Of a stretch of 37,056 bases of DNA, positions 22,183 to 28,147 are shown piece after piece. The position numbers and the translations under genes were made by a program. The notes beneath the pieces were generated by a model. That model made no database searches. It had not been told where the DNA came from and saw only the letters and a program-made list of their open reading frames with translations. Origin of the DNA: a virus; IMG/VR virus record IMGVR_UViG_3300009168_000078, positions 1 through 37,056 of that record; one strand, given 5' to 3'. Position 1 is the stretch's first letter. Each line of letters opens with the position of its first letter.

Positions 22183-23031
22183 TTACTCCAACAGTGAGTG
22201 TCGTTTGTCTCCCACCGGCGTCCACCAAATCTCTTTTAGAATATGGTCTAAAAACTCTATTGCAGTAAACCAATACATCACAGACCCTAATTGCTTATCG
22301 TCTGCCTTGCTGGCTATTTCCCTAAGATTATCTATTTTTTTGTCATCTGAAATAGTCAAAACTCTAAATCCAGTAATGCCAAACTTAGCCAAACAGCCCT
22401 TATCGCGATACCATATCCAATAACCCCGATATTTACGATAGATGTTTATTTTAGATTTCCTAGAGTTTTCTGCCTCTAAAAAGAAGTGCATTTTTTCTTG
22501 AGTGGATTTATCCAAAAGGATAAAGTAACTATCAGGCGCGACTGGGTAAACTATCCTTTTGTCCTGTTCAGTTTCAAATACTCTATCATTGAGTTCGTTT
22601 CGGCTTTCATTCTTCCAATAAAATAACTCATATTGAGGATTTTCTTTTAATGCTACAGTTAAAGCTGTCCTAAATTTAGAAGTCATTAAAAAATGCTCTA
22701 AATGAAATTGTCTAAGTTCTCCATTTCTTTTTTTAATATCTAAAAGTCTCGCTCCCTCTGGACCTAATGAATAAACCATTTTATGACTTCCCTCTGGAGG
22801 CTCTACTAAGTACCTTTGTCCAAAGGGTCTGTCTAGGTACTTATATTTCCATAGCTTCCGTAGCCGTCTGTTCGCTACCTCTTGAGAACAGCCTAGAAGT
22901 TTGGATACGCAGTCGCTCTCTAAGTATCTAAACTCTGCTACCAGCCTGATTATCTCCTCGTCTCTCTTTTGCCTTTTTAGGCCCTCGTCATATTCAGCTA
23001 ATCTTTTAAGTTTTGGACATCTTTTTTTCAT
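22183..23031 (-). CDS. Replication-relaxation family protein
   Basis: A 282-residue protein matching the layout of the replication-relaxation family (PF13814), found on conjugative and mobilisable elements next to VirD4-like ATPases. Residues 22-70 form a winged helix (IIRLVAEFRYLESDCVSKLL, then RRLRKLWKYKYLDR). KMVYSLGPEGARLL at about 84-97 and a RQFHLEHFLMTS helix near 107-118 are family landmarks. The C-terminal half has a beta-rich VAPDSYFILLD segment and FFLEAENSRKSKI near 163-175, which could be a nuclease-like core. First gene of the leftward early operon. The biochemical role of the family is poorly defined. Confidence 0.75.
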   Translation of the reverse strand: MKKRCPKLKRLAEYDEGLKRQKRDEEIIRLVAEFRYLESDCVSKLLGCSQEVANRRLRKLWKYKYLDRPFGQRYLVEPPEGSHKMVYSLGPEGARLLDIKKRNGELRQFHLEHFLMTSKFRTALTVALKENPQYELFYWKNESRNELNDRVFETEQDKRIVYPVAPDSYFILLDKSTQEKMHFFLEAENSRKSKINIYRKYRGYWIWYRDKGCLAKFGITGFRVLTISDDKKIDNLREIASKADDKQLGSVMYWFTAIEFLDHILKEIWWTPVGDKRHSLLE

Positions 23032-23225
23032 ATTTTGCGTTCTCTTTTTCTGCCCCTACCTTATTTTTGCTTTTTTATTTCTAACCCTCTAATTTTGTTT
23101 TTTCCCTGACGATACTATCCAGCAGTCGCAGACTGTCTGTGGTAGTTTATTTATTTATACACTCTATATATCTATATTACGTTGGATTGTTGTTTAAGGC
23201 TTATTTAAGTGTTTATAAGGGTTTA

Positions 23226-23258
23226 ACTATACAAAAGTATACTTATGTAGTAAGTATA
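23226..23258 (-). promoter_or_regulatory. Overlapping palindromic operators in the divergent control region
   Basis: TATACTTA-TGTAG-TAAGTATA (23238-23258) is a perfect 8-bp palindrome. It overlaps TATAC-AAAA-GTATA (23228-23241). A leftward -10-like TATAGT (23226-23231, minus strand) falls in the cluster. They lie in the 448-base gap (23032-23479) between the leftward early operon and the rightward initiator gene, where a phage switch is expected. The short frames in this gap are not convincing genes. Confidence 0.5.
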
Positions 23259-23344
23259 GCCATAAAAACAGAATTATCAAGCTCAATGGAACGACTAAAG
23301 ATATTATATAAAAACCACACCGATAAAATCAATACATTTTTTCC

Positions 23345-23374
23345 TTGATTTTTTATCCCTATATTTTGTATAAT
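23345..23374 (+). promoter_or_regulatory. Sigma70-like promoter for the O-like initiator
   Basis: TTGATT (23345-23350) and a perfect TATAAT (23369-23374) are 18 bases apart. The predicted start near 23381 gives a 5' leader of about 100 bases that can fold over the SD. Confidence 0.65.
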
Positions 23375-23417
23375 TTTAATCAGACTGATTTGGCCGTCAG
23401 TCGTCTCAAAGTTTTGG

Positions 23418-23477
23418 GTGGCTAGGCAAACGCTCGTTTGCTCCCTATTAGCCACTCAATCCTCTTGTAGGGAGAGG
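23418..23477 (+). promoter_or_regulatory. Leader hairpin/pseudoknot able to mask the SD of the O-like gene
   Basis: GTGGCTA (23418-23424) pairs with TAGCCAC (23449-23455), enclosing GCAAAC/GTTTGC (23426-23431 with 23436-23441). CTCCCTA (23441-23447), inside that outer loop, is exactly complementary to TAGGGAG (23468-23474), which includes the SD of the gene at 23480. Spacing (1 base and 12 bases in the connecting loops) allows an H-type pseudoknot that would block initiation. Confidence 0.55.
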
Positions 23478-23479
23478 GA

Positions 23480-23965
23480 ATGAAAGATAATTATACTCAA
23501 GTACCAAACTGTTTTTTTAAGCTCTTGCCATACTTAACAGAGGCTGAGATAAAAATAACTCTGCATATTATCCGACAAACCAAAGGCTATGGAGATAAAG
23601 AAGAAGATAGAATAAGTTATTCCCAATTTCACGAGGCGACTGGCGTACACCGCGAAGGGATAGGTAATGCCATTATCAGCCTAAAAGCAAAACAGATTAT
23701 CAATGTAACAAAAGATTTCAAGTATTCAATCAATTGGGAAGTGGTTCGGTTAACGAACCAGCCAGATTTTGCGGAGCAGTTCGGTTACCAAACCAAAGGC
23801 AGTTCGGTTAGCGAACCAGAAACGGGTCGGAAAACGAACCGAAGAGGCTCAAAATTGGTTCGGTTACCGAACACACAAAAGAAAGATGGTCTAAAGAAAC
23901 AAAAAAAAGAAAAAAAGACGGTTAAAGACTGGATTGATGAATTTGATAAAACTCACCCAGAATAA
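23480..23965 (+). CDS. Lambda O-like replication initiator with internal iterons
   Basis: A 161-residue protein. Residues 4-75 match the phage replication protein O N-terminal domain: NYTQVPNCFFKLLPYLTEAE, then TLHIIRQTKGYGDKEEDRIS, then FHEATGVHREGIGNAI, a winged helix that binds origin repeats. Residues 88-132 are an unusual Asn/Thr/Arg/Pro linker encoded by five palindromic repeats. The C-terminus is Lys-rich and ends with KDWIDEFDKTHPE. At 161 residues it is about half of lambda O (near 300), so a large helicase-recruiting domain is missing. SD GGAGAGG; own promoter and terminator. Confidence 0.8.
   Translation: MKDNYTQVPNCFFKLLPYLTEAEIKITLHIIRQTKGYGDKEEDRISYSQFHEATGVHREGIGNAIISLKAKQIINVTKDFKYSINWEVVRLTNQPDFAEQFGYQTKGSSVSEPETGRKTNRRGSKLVRLPNTQKKDGLKKQKKEKKTVKDWIDEFDKTHPE
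23743..23872. repeat. Five palindromic iterons inside the O-like gene (candidate origin)
   Basis: The copies are GGTTCG-GTTAA-CGAACC (23743-23759), GTTCGGTTACCAAACC (23779-23794), GTTCGGTTAGCGAACC (23802-23817), GGTCGGAAAACGAACC (23825-23840) and GGTTCGGTTACCGAAC (23857-23872). Start-to-start spacing is 23-36 bases. An A-rich stretch (23873-23920) follows, comparable with the AT-rich unwinding region beside the lambda iterons. Confidence 0.75.
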
Positions 23966-23969
23966 AACA

Positions 23970-23992
23970 GAAAAGCCCCTTACGGGGCCTTT
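23970..23992. terminator. Bidirectional terminator between convergent operons
   Basis: GCCCC-TTAC-GGGGC (23975-23979 with 23984-23988) is followed by CTTTCC on the plus strand. On the minus strand it is followed by TTTTCTGTTTT, a better U-tract. It separates the O-like gene from the leftward lysis genes. Confidence 0.75.
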
Positions 23993-24061
23993 CCGAAAAT
24001 CCAAAAAAGGTTAGGTGGCTATAGCAAGCTATGTCCAAACTAATCTCTTTCTATTTTTATA

Positions 24062-24196
24062 CTATACCTCTCCTTCGTCTCCGTCAATATCCTCATCGTC
24101 CACATCACTCTCCGGCGCGTCTTCATCTTCGTTTTCGTCTTTATCGTCAATGTCGTCTTCTGGTTCTAAGGTAGCTGTTTCGTTATAAATAACCAT
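24062..24196 (-). CDS. Extremely acidic 44-residue protein
   Basis: From ATG 24196 to TAG, 23 of 44 residues are Asp or Glu, with one Lys and no Arg. After MVIYNETATLEP it is nearly continuous acidic sequence. It is the last gene of the lysis transcript, 18 bases after the holin-like gene. DNA-mimic inhibitors of host DNA-binding proteins have such composition, but so do simple disordered tails. No family assigned. Confidence 0.5.
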   Translation of the reverse strand: MVIYNETATLEPEDDIDDKDENEDEDAPESDVDDEDIDGDEGEV

Positions 24197-24214
24197 TATT
24201 TCTTGCTTTACTTT

Positions 24215-24436
24215 TTAAGACCTTTTTTTAGCTCCTAGGGCGTTAATATCGCCTTTTTTGTATCTTGCTATGGCTACTATAATCGCTGAAATTAAAGCTG
24301 TCAAGGTAGTGAATAACTGGGTAATTAAATCAACTGTATTCTGTAATTGTTCTTGTGAAAAATCTACCTTAAAAATCTGAAAAACCATAGCCAAGATTAC
24401 TAAGAGAGACCCAATATATTGTTTTGAAAATTCCAT
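24215..24436 (-). CDS. Holin-like membrane protein
   Basis: ATG 24436 (MEFSKQYIG) gives 73 residues with two hydrophobic segments, about 8-23 (IGSLLVILAMVFQIF) and 38-57 (TQLFTTLTALISAIIVAIA), and a basic C-terminus (ARYKKGD, AKKRS). Two membrane helices, small size and a charged tail match a class II-type holin. It follows the VRR-NUC and endolysin genes. It would permeabilise the membrane to release the endolysin, which has no signal peptide. Confidence 0.65.
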   Translation of the reverse strand: MEFSKQYIGSLLVILAMVFQIFKVDFSQEQLQNTVDLITQLFTTLTALISAIIVAIARYKKGDINALGAKKRS

Positions 24437-24446
24437 AATTATTTCT

Positions 24447-24758
24447 TTACTCAAAGACCTTTTGGGCGTCCTCTAAGGAACGCACCACTTGATAAACTCC
24501 GCCTAATTTTTCTATCTTTTTTTGGGTAATTTTTTGCTCATCAGATTGCTTTCCTTTCGGGGCTTTTATTTCCAAGCCAACGAACATTGTATTGATCAGA
24601 CAAACAATATCAGGACAACCCTTTTTCCCTGTTTTGAACCAGCCACCTCTTTCGGTTTTAATTGCTCCGCTTCCAGCCCGAAAACAATAACACTTTCCTT
24701 TATTTTCCATTAACTGCAAGTATTCAAGGATAGTTCTTTGAATTTCAATTTCTTTCAT
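24447..24758 (-). CDS. VRR-NUC domain nuclease
   Basis: A 103-residue single-domain nuclease. Conserved residues are RAGSGAIK at 27-34, GCPDI with D50, and the catalytic pair E63-x-K65 (GLEIKAPKGKQS, E-x-K type of the PD-(D/E)XK fold). Length is normal for phage VRR-NUC proteins, which are thought to act as structure-specific nucleases. Its ATG overlaps the endolysin stop (ATGA), an unusual place for it between endolysin and holin. Confidence 0.85.
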   Translation of the reverse strand: MKEIEIQRTILEYLQLMENKGKCYCFRAGSGAIKTERGGWFKTGKKGCPDIVCLINTMFVGLEIKAPKGKQSDEQKITQKKIEKLGGVYQVVRSLEDAQKVFE

Positions 24759-25162
24759 ATGCTACCCTTATAATTTTTATAATATCCAAAAGAATAACAA
24801 ATCCAATCCTTTAACTGTCCCGCTTTGTATCTTTGTATCATAATCCTAACAGATTTTTCTGGATTGTTAAGGGCTTCATCTTTGGTTAATAGTTTCATTC
24901 TATCAATATACCAATAACTATTTGCTTGGATTATACCATAATCCGAAGTGCCATTTTTGTTTTTACAAACAGCTTTATCGTCAAAACCACTTTCGCATTG
25001 AATAACCTTGCAGATTAAATCCGTCTGTTCTTGGTTGAGATTTTCTTCCTGGCAAATTCTCCGTACCATTGCTTCATTTCTTTTAAGTTTTAACTGTTTA
25101 TGCAAATAAACCAATTTTGTCAAAACTTCTTTTATTTTTACTAAAACTTCCATAATGCTCAT
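24755..25162 (-). CDS. Endolysin, lytic-transglycosylase/lysozyme fold
   Basis: A 135-residue protein. Catalytic Glu57 lies in KVIQCESGF (52-60), followed by NGTSDYGIIQANSYWY at 70-85, the classic SLT-type motif set. ALNNPEKSVRIMIQRY lies in the last third, and a Trp/Tyr-rich C-terminus follows (WICYSFGYYKNY). The N-terminal 30 residues form a basic amphipathic helix, not a clear signal peptide. It would cleave cell-wall glycan at lysis. Starts at 25162 or 25153 are possible. The region upstream carries hairpins and direct repeats that may regulate it. Confidence 0.85.
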   Translation of the reverse strand: MSIMEVLVKIKEVLTKLVYLHKQLKLKRNEAMVRRICQEENLNQEQTDLICKVIQCESGFDDKAVCKNKNGTSDYGIIQANSYWYIDRMKLLTKDEALNNPEKSVRIMIQRYKAGQLKDWICYSFGYYKNYKGSI

Positions 25163-25233
25163 AAATATATACTAACTTAAAATTTAGTTTAATTCTAAAG
25201 ACTGAATATGAACTAACTTTTGAGAATAGAGGA

Positions 25234-25328
25234 GAGCGGTACGGCATTGTTAGGGGTAATTATTTACCAAGATACCGCTCCCTCCATAGATAGGTATAAA
25301 ATAGGTCTAAAATAGGTCTAGTTATACC
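25234..25328 (-). promoter_or_regulatory. Repeat-rich control region upstream of the endolysin
   Basis: GAGCGGTA (25234-25241) pairs with TACCGCTC (25273-25280), with GGTAA/TTACC inside. Next to it TAAAATAGGTC is repeated exactly in tandem (25297-25307, 25308-25318). These copies are flanked by the inverted pair GGTATAA/TTATACC (25293-25299, 25322-25328). No gene lies in 25163-25338. The layout suggests a regulated start or stop point for the lysis transcript. Confidence 0.45.
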
Positions 25329-25338
25329 TTTTGGAAAA

Positions 25339-25476
25339 TCACCTTTGCGGTTTTTTAGATTTCTTTTTTTTAGCTATCTCTATCCTCTGGTCAATATCTT
25401 TAACCATTAGCATTTCTTGTAACTTGAAAATCCGCATTACTTTAGATTGATAATTGCATCTCTGCGTCCGATTCAT
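25339..25476 (-). CDS. Small basic protein (45 aa)
   Basis: ATG 25476 is preceded by the strong SD GGAGGAAG. It lies inside the 3' end of the ribbon-helix-helix gene in another frame (35-base overlap). The product is a basic helix (VMRIFKLQEMLMVKDIDQR, ending KKKKSKKPQR). Good SD and tight packing support it. Confidence 0.5.
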   Translation of the reverse strand: MNRTQRCNYQSKVMRIFKLQEMLMVKDIDQRIEIAKKKKSKKPQR

Positions 25477-25597
25477 TTTCTTCCTCCATTTGTTTAAGAC
25501 CAAGCTCAAGTATTAAGCGGGCCATATCAACGAAACTAACATTGTGTTTCTCCGCGAGGGCGAAAATCTTTCTAGTCATTTCAGGGGTTAATTTCAT
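25442..25597 (-). CDS. Ribbon-helix-helix-like regulator (51 aa)
   Basis: Residues 1-38 (MKLTPEMTRKIFALAEKHN, then SFVDMARLILELGLKQMEEE) fit the CopG/Arc-type ribbon-helix-helix pattern: a short strand followed by two helices. SD GAGGAG lies 7 bases before the ATG, which overlaps the upstream stop (ATGA). A likely small DNA-binding regulator. Confidence 0.55.
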   Translation of the reverse strand: MKLTPEMTRKIFALAEKHNVSFVDMARLILELGLKQMEEENESDAEMQLSI

Positions 25598-25803
25598 ATA
25601 TTCTCCTCAATTTGTAAAAGACTTTCAGGGTCTTTGGTTTTGAGACTTGTAACAAAACTGCGAACAAGTCTCCACTTTTCCACTTTTTTAGCATTGCAAA
25701 TAGGACATTGGCATATTCTAAGGTGAACATCTCCGCTGGTTCGTTCCGCTAAAACGATTGTAGAGCAATGGTCTTTTTCGCACCAACCGCTGATATCTGG
25801 CAT
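25594..25803 (-). CDS. Small zinc-binding protein (69 aa)
   Basis: ATG 25803 has the SD AAGGAG; an ATG three codons upstream (25812) lies within that SD region. Cys8, Cys13, Cys31, Cys33 and Cys36 (WCEKDHC, then CQCPIC) could bind zinc. The C-terminal part is helical and basic. Coupled with the genes on both sides. Function unknown. Confidence 0.55.
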   Translation of the reverse strand: MPDISGWCEKDHCSTIVLAERTSGDVHLRICQCPICNAKKVEKWRLVRSFVTSLKTKDPESLLQIEENI

Positions 25804-25808
25804 TATAA

Positions 25809-25907
25809 TCATCTCCTTACTCTATGAATTATCCCGCTAATCGCGCACATACCCATTAAAGAAAACGCTAGAAAAATCTTAAAGAAAAAAGCTAAAATAC
25901 TCCACAT
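25809..25907 (-). CDS. 32-residue membrane peptide
   Basis: ATG 25907 with the strong SD AAGGAGAATCACT. One hydrophobic segment (SILAFFFKIFLAFSLMGMCAI) and a basic end (HRVRR). The stop overlaps the next ATG. The SD and coupling argue that this very short gene is real. Confidence 0.5.
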   Translation of the reverse strand: MWSILAFFFKIFLAFSLMGMCAISGIIHRVRR

Positions 25908-26004
25908 AGTGATTCTCCTTATTGTGAAAGAGCCGTTAAATACAGTCCCCTAATTCTCCGATTTCGTAATCTATAGGTTCTAAAATTGATGTCATATTTT
26001 TAAG

Positions 26005-26034
26005 AAAAAGCCCCCTACGGTGTAAATAGGGGGC
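26005..26034 (-). terminator. Rho-independent terminator after the XhlA-like gene
   Basis: On the minus strand GCCCCCTA-TTTACACCG-TAGGGGGC (26034 to 26010) is followed by TTTTTCTT. It is a canonical terminator about 120 bases past the stop of the XhlA-like gene; the stretch between (26035-26154) holds no gene I can support. Confidence 0.85.
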
Positions 26035-26144
26035 GTCTTCGTTTGAAGCGTTTAATATATATCTTTATGCAATTTTTGTAACTATCCTATTTTTTTTACA
26101 CCTAATTCTAATTTTACTCTTAAATTAAAAAAGTACAAACGGAG

Positions 26145-26153
26145 TTATCCACA
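26145..26153 (+). promoter_or_regulatory. Consensus DnaA box
   Basis: TTATCCACA on the plus strand, as AGTTATCCACAGTTATTT. It lies just past the stop of the XhlA-like gene. Confidence 0.4.
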
Positions 26154-26154
26154 G

Positions 26155-26412
26155 TTATTTCAAAATTACGTAAGTCGCCAAAACTCCTAATGCTCCAGTC
26201 AAGATTGGCACTATCCAAGCGTAGAAATTTACTCTGCTTTTCATTTTTTCAAAGTCAATCTTGGTAGCATATTTATCGCTCGCGTCTGCTTTACAGAGCA
26301 TTTCTTTAGTGATGACGTCGACTTTAACGATTAGAGTGTCTAATTTTTCGTCTATATTTTCTATGTCTTTTTGCATAGTGGCGATTGTTGATTCCTCGTT
26401 CATAATTGACAT
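26155..26412 (-). CDS. XhlA-like membrane-anchored coiled-coil protein
   Basis: An 85-residue protein. Residues 8-50 form a coiled coil (MQKDIENIDEKLDTLIVKVD), and residues 62-85 are a C-terminal membrane helix (VNFYAWIVPILTGALGVLATYVI). This layout matches XhlA-type lysis accessory proteins of phages and prophages. Together with the endolysin and holin-like genes 1-2 kb downstream it may complete the lysis set. Starts at 26412 or 26403. Confidence 0.6.
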   Translation of the reverse strand: MSIMNEESTIATMQKDIENIDEKLDTLIVKVDVITKEMLCKADASDKYATKIDFEKMKSRVNFYAWIVPILTGALGVLATYVILK

Positions 26413-26440
26413 TTCATTGGTTAGTGTTAAGATAGGTTTA

Positions 26441-26656
26441 ATGAATAAAGCAGAATATCGACAATATCTCCGCTCAAGACATTGGAAAGATTTTGCTAAA
26501 AGGATAAGGCAGAAAAGGAAAAGGTGTGAGCGATGTGGTTCGCGCTGGTGGCTTCAAGTTCATCATTTAACCTATGCGCGCGTTGGCAGGGAATTGGATA
26601 GCGATGTTCAATTGCTTTGTCGGCGGTGTCATCAGGGGCTTTATAAAAAAGTATGA
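26441..26656 (+). CDS. Small HNH endonuclease
   Basis: ATG 26441 gives 71 residues, on the plus strand in an otherwise leftward region. CERCG at 29-33, VHHLTY at 40-45 and CRRCHQG at 60-66 form an HNH nuclease with a zinc knuckle. The basic N-terminus (RHWKDFAKRIRQKRKR) contacts DNA. It starts 28 bases from the divergent XhlA-like gene. Either a homing nuclease or a packaging-linked HNH; being far from terL favours a mobile intruder. Confidence 0.8.
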   Translation: MNKAEYRQYLRSRHWKDFAKRIRQKRKRCERCGSRWWLQVHHLTYARVGRELDSDVQLLCRRCHQGLYKKV

Positions 26657-26769
26657 AACAAAAACTAAATTATTGGTGGGAGCATCTTTTATTCGTATTG
26701 ATTGTTTTATTTCTTGTTGGTGATTTTATCTATGTTTTTTCTGCTTTTTTAATCTTTCTTCTTGGTTAA
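26653..26769 (+). CDS. 38-residue membrane peptide coupled to the HNH gene
   Basis: Its ATG overlaps the HNH stop (ATGA at 26653-26656). After MKQKLNYWWEH the rest is hydrophobic (LLFVLIVLFLVGDFIYVF and on), predicting one long or two short membrane helices. It overlaps the 3' end of the convergent 465-residue gene by 21 bases. Function unknown. Confidence 0.4.
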   Translation: MKQKLNYWWEHLLFVLIVLFLVGDFIYVFSAFLIFLLG

Positions 26770-28146
26770 TTCAGTAGTAATTCCCCTTAAAGAATTATAA
26801 AATAATACTTTTTGAGTTGGGGAAAGATTGTCAAAATAATTCAACATTTTTTGCGTTCCATTAGCCACAGAACTCAAAACAAGCGGGGATTCTAAGGTTT
26901 TTTTACCAATAACTGCTCCTACTCCAACAAGGGGTGAATGAACCGCATAGCCAACGCCCGTTCCTAGGCCACCAATCATAATGTCATATAATCCAATACC
27001 AGTCCCAGCAATCCCCTTGCCAGTTTCCCTTGCTATTGTCTTATCAATAGCATTTTTTGTTTGGATAAAAATAGCCTGTCGGGCGTTTAAGTTTTTAACC
27101 TCTGGAACAGCTTTTTCAATTTCTACTTTTAGACCTCGCGCTAACATCTTTTGAGCTTCTGTTTTGGCTGGAACCTCTAATAATCCTTTTCCATATGATT
27201 TTTGTATCAATCCATAGATATTTCTTTTTAATTCATTGGCTTCTTTTACAGAAATTTTTACCCCTTTATCTAACAGTCCATTAGCAATGCTAATAATAGC
27301 CTCAACCGATTTTTCTTCACCCGGTATCTGTTTATAAGCCGCGTGCATTTTTCTTAAACTCTCAATTACATTCCAGGTACTAACTTCTCCACCCTTACCT
27401 TCTAAGGCTTGCCCAATTTGCAATTCAATGTTTTGGATTTCTTTACCCGCCTTTTTAGAAATGGCTTTTTTACTAATACCAATCAATCCTTCTTTGGCTA
27501 TTTGTTTTTCTAACTCGGGGTTTTTAACGGCAACCATTGGAGTCCTTTTAAGAATAGACCCCCAAGCCGTTTCGGGTATTTTTTGGGCTATTTTTGCCAG
27601 AGGAGATAAAACTTTTCCCGCAATCGGAAAACCTCCTCCAGCAATAGTTGCGTTTCTTACTGAATCGGCATCTCCTCCAGTTTGCAACGCCGTTTTACCA
27701 CCCATTTCCGTTGCACCCTTAACAACATTTTTTATCAATCCTCCACCCTTAGGCATTATTGGGATAGCAAGTTCTCCTACTTGTTCCGCTCCAAACCCTA
27801 TTTTTTGGGCGATCCCTTGAGGAGTGCGATATTGTTCTGGAACTAATTGTTGAGCCACTGGAGTGTCACTAAATCCAAAAACTTTTTCCACCGATTTTGG
27901 CATTAAAGCTTTCAAGCCTTTTTCCGCTAAAGAAGAAATACCTACCGTTGTTGATACCGCCCCCTTTAATGCTCCCTTCGCAAGACTGGTTCCCAATTCA
28001 ACACTTTTTTGGAATGGAGTTTTTTTTATAGGTTGCTCTGGTGTTGGGGTTGTCGGGGGAACATAACCCCCCTCAAATTTAATAATCTGCTCATTGGACA
28101 GCCCCTTATCCCTTAAAGCCTTAAATTGTTCAAAGGTTAATGCCAT
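26749..28146 (-). CDS. Putative internal virion / DNA-ejection protein (465 aa)
   Basis: The N-terminus (FEQFKALRDKGLSNEQIIKF) is a small helical motif found on many phage virion proteins, followed by a Pro/Thr linker (PPTTPTPEQP). Residues 50-200 are Gly/Ala/Lys-rich amphipathic segments, and 370-430 contain further Gly-rich hydrophobic helices (GTGIGLYDIMIGGLGTGVGY). Such membrane-active helical proteins in podoviruses are packed in the head and ejected to form a DNA channel. It directly follows the other large helical virion protein (1-base gap). Assignment by composition and position. Confidence 0.55.
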   Translation of the reverse strand: MALTFEQFKALRDKGLSNEQIIKFEGGYVPPTTPTPEQPIKKTPFQKSVELGTSLAKGALKGAVSTTVGISSLAEKGLKALMPKSVEKVFGFSDTPVAQQLVPEQYRTPQGIAQKIGFGAEQVGELAIPIMPKGGGLIKNVVKGATEMGGKTALQTGGDADSVRNATIAGGGFPIAGKVLSPLAKIAQKIPETAWGSILKRTPMVAVKNPELEKQIAKEGLIGISKKAISKKAGKEIQNIELQIGQALEGKGGEVSTWNVIESLRKMHAAYKQIPGEEKSVEAIISIANGLLDKGVKISVKEANELKRNIYGLIQKSYGKGLLEVPAKTEAQKMLARGLKVEIEKAVPEVKNLNARQAIFIQTKNAIDKTIARETGKGIAGTGIGLYDIMIGGLGTGVGYAVHSPLVGVGAVIGKKTLESPLVLSSVANGTQKMLNYFDNLSPTQKVLFYNSLRGITTELTKKKD

Positions 28147-28147
28147 A

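Noticed and set aside
23139-23348. Plus-strand 69-codon frame in the divergent gap
   Set aside because: Covers the palindromic operators and has no SD; composition looks like AT-rich non-coding DNA.
23243-23455. Minus-strand 70-codon frame in the divergent gap
   Set aside because: It runs antisense through the rightward promoter and leader hairpin, has no SD and no protein-like pattern.
23743-23872. CRISPR-like array
   Set aside because: Repeats are palindromic and unevenly spaced (23-36 bases) inside a gene; no unique spacers of constant length.
25936-25995. 19-codon minus-strand frame (MTSILEP start)
   Set aside because: Too short, sits right behind a terminator and has no clear SD; could be a leader peptide but is not supported.
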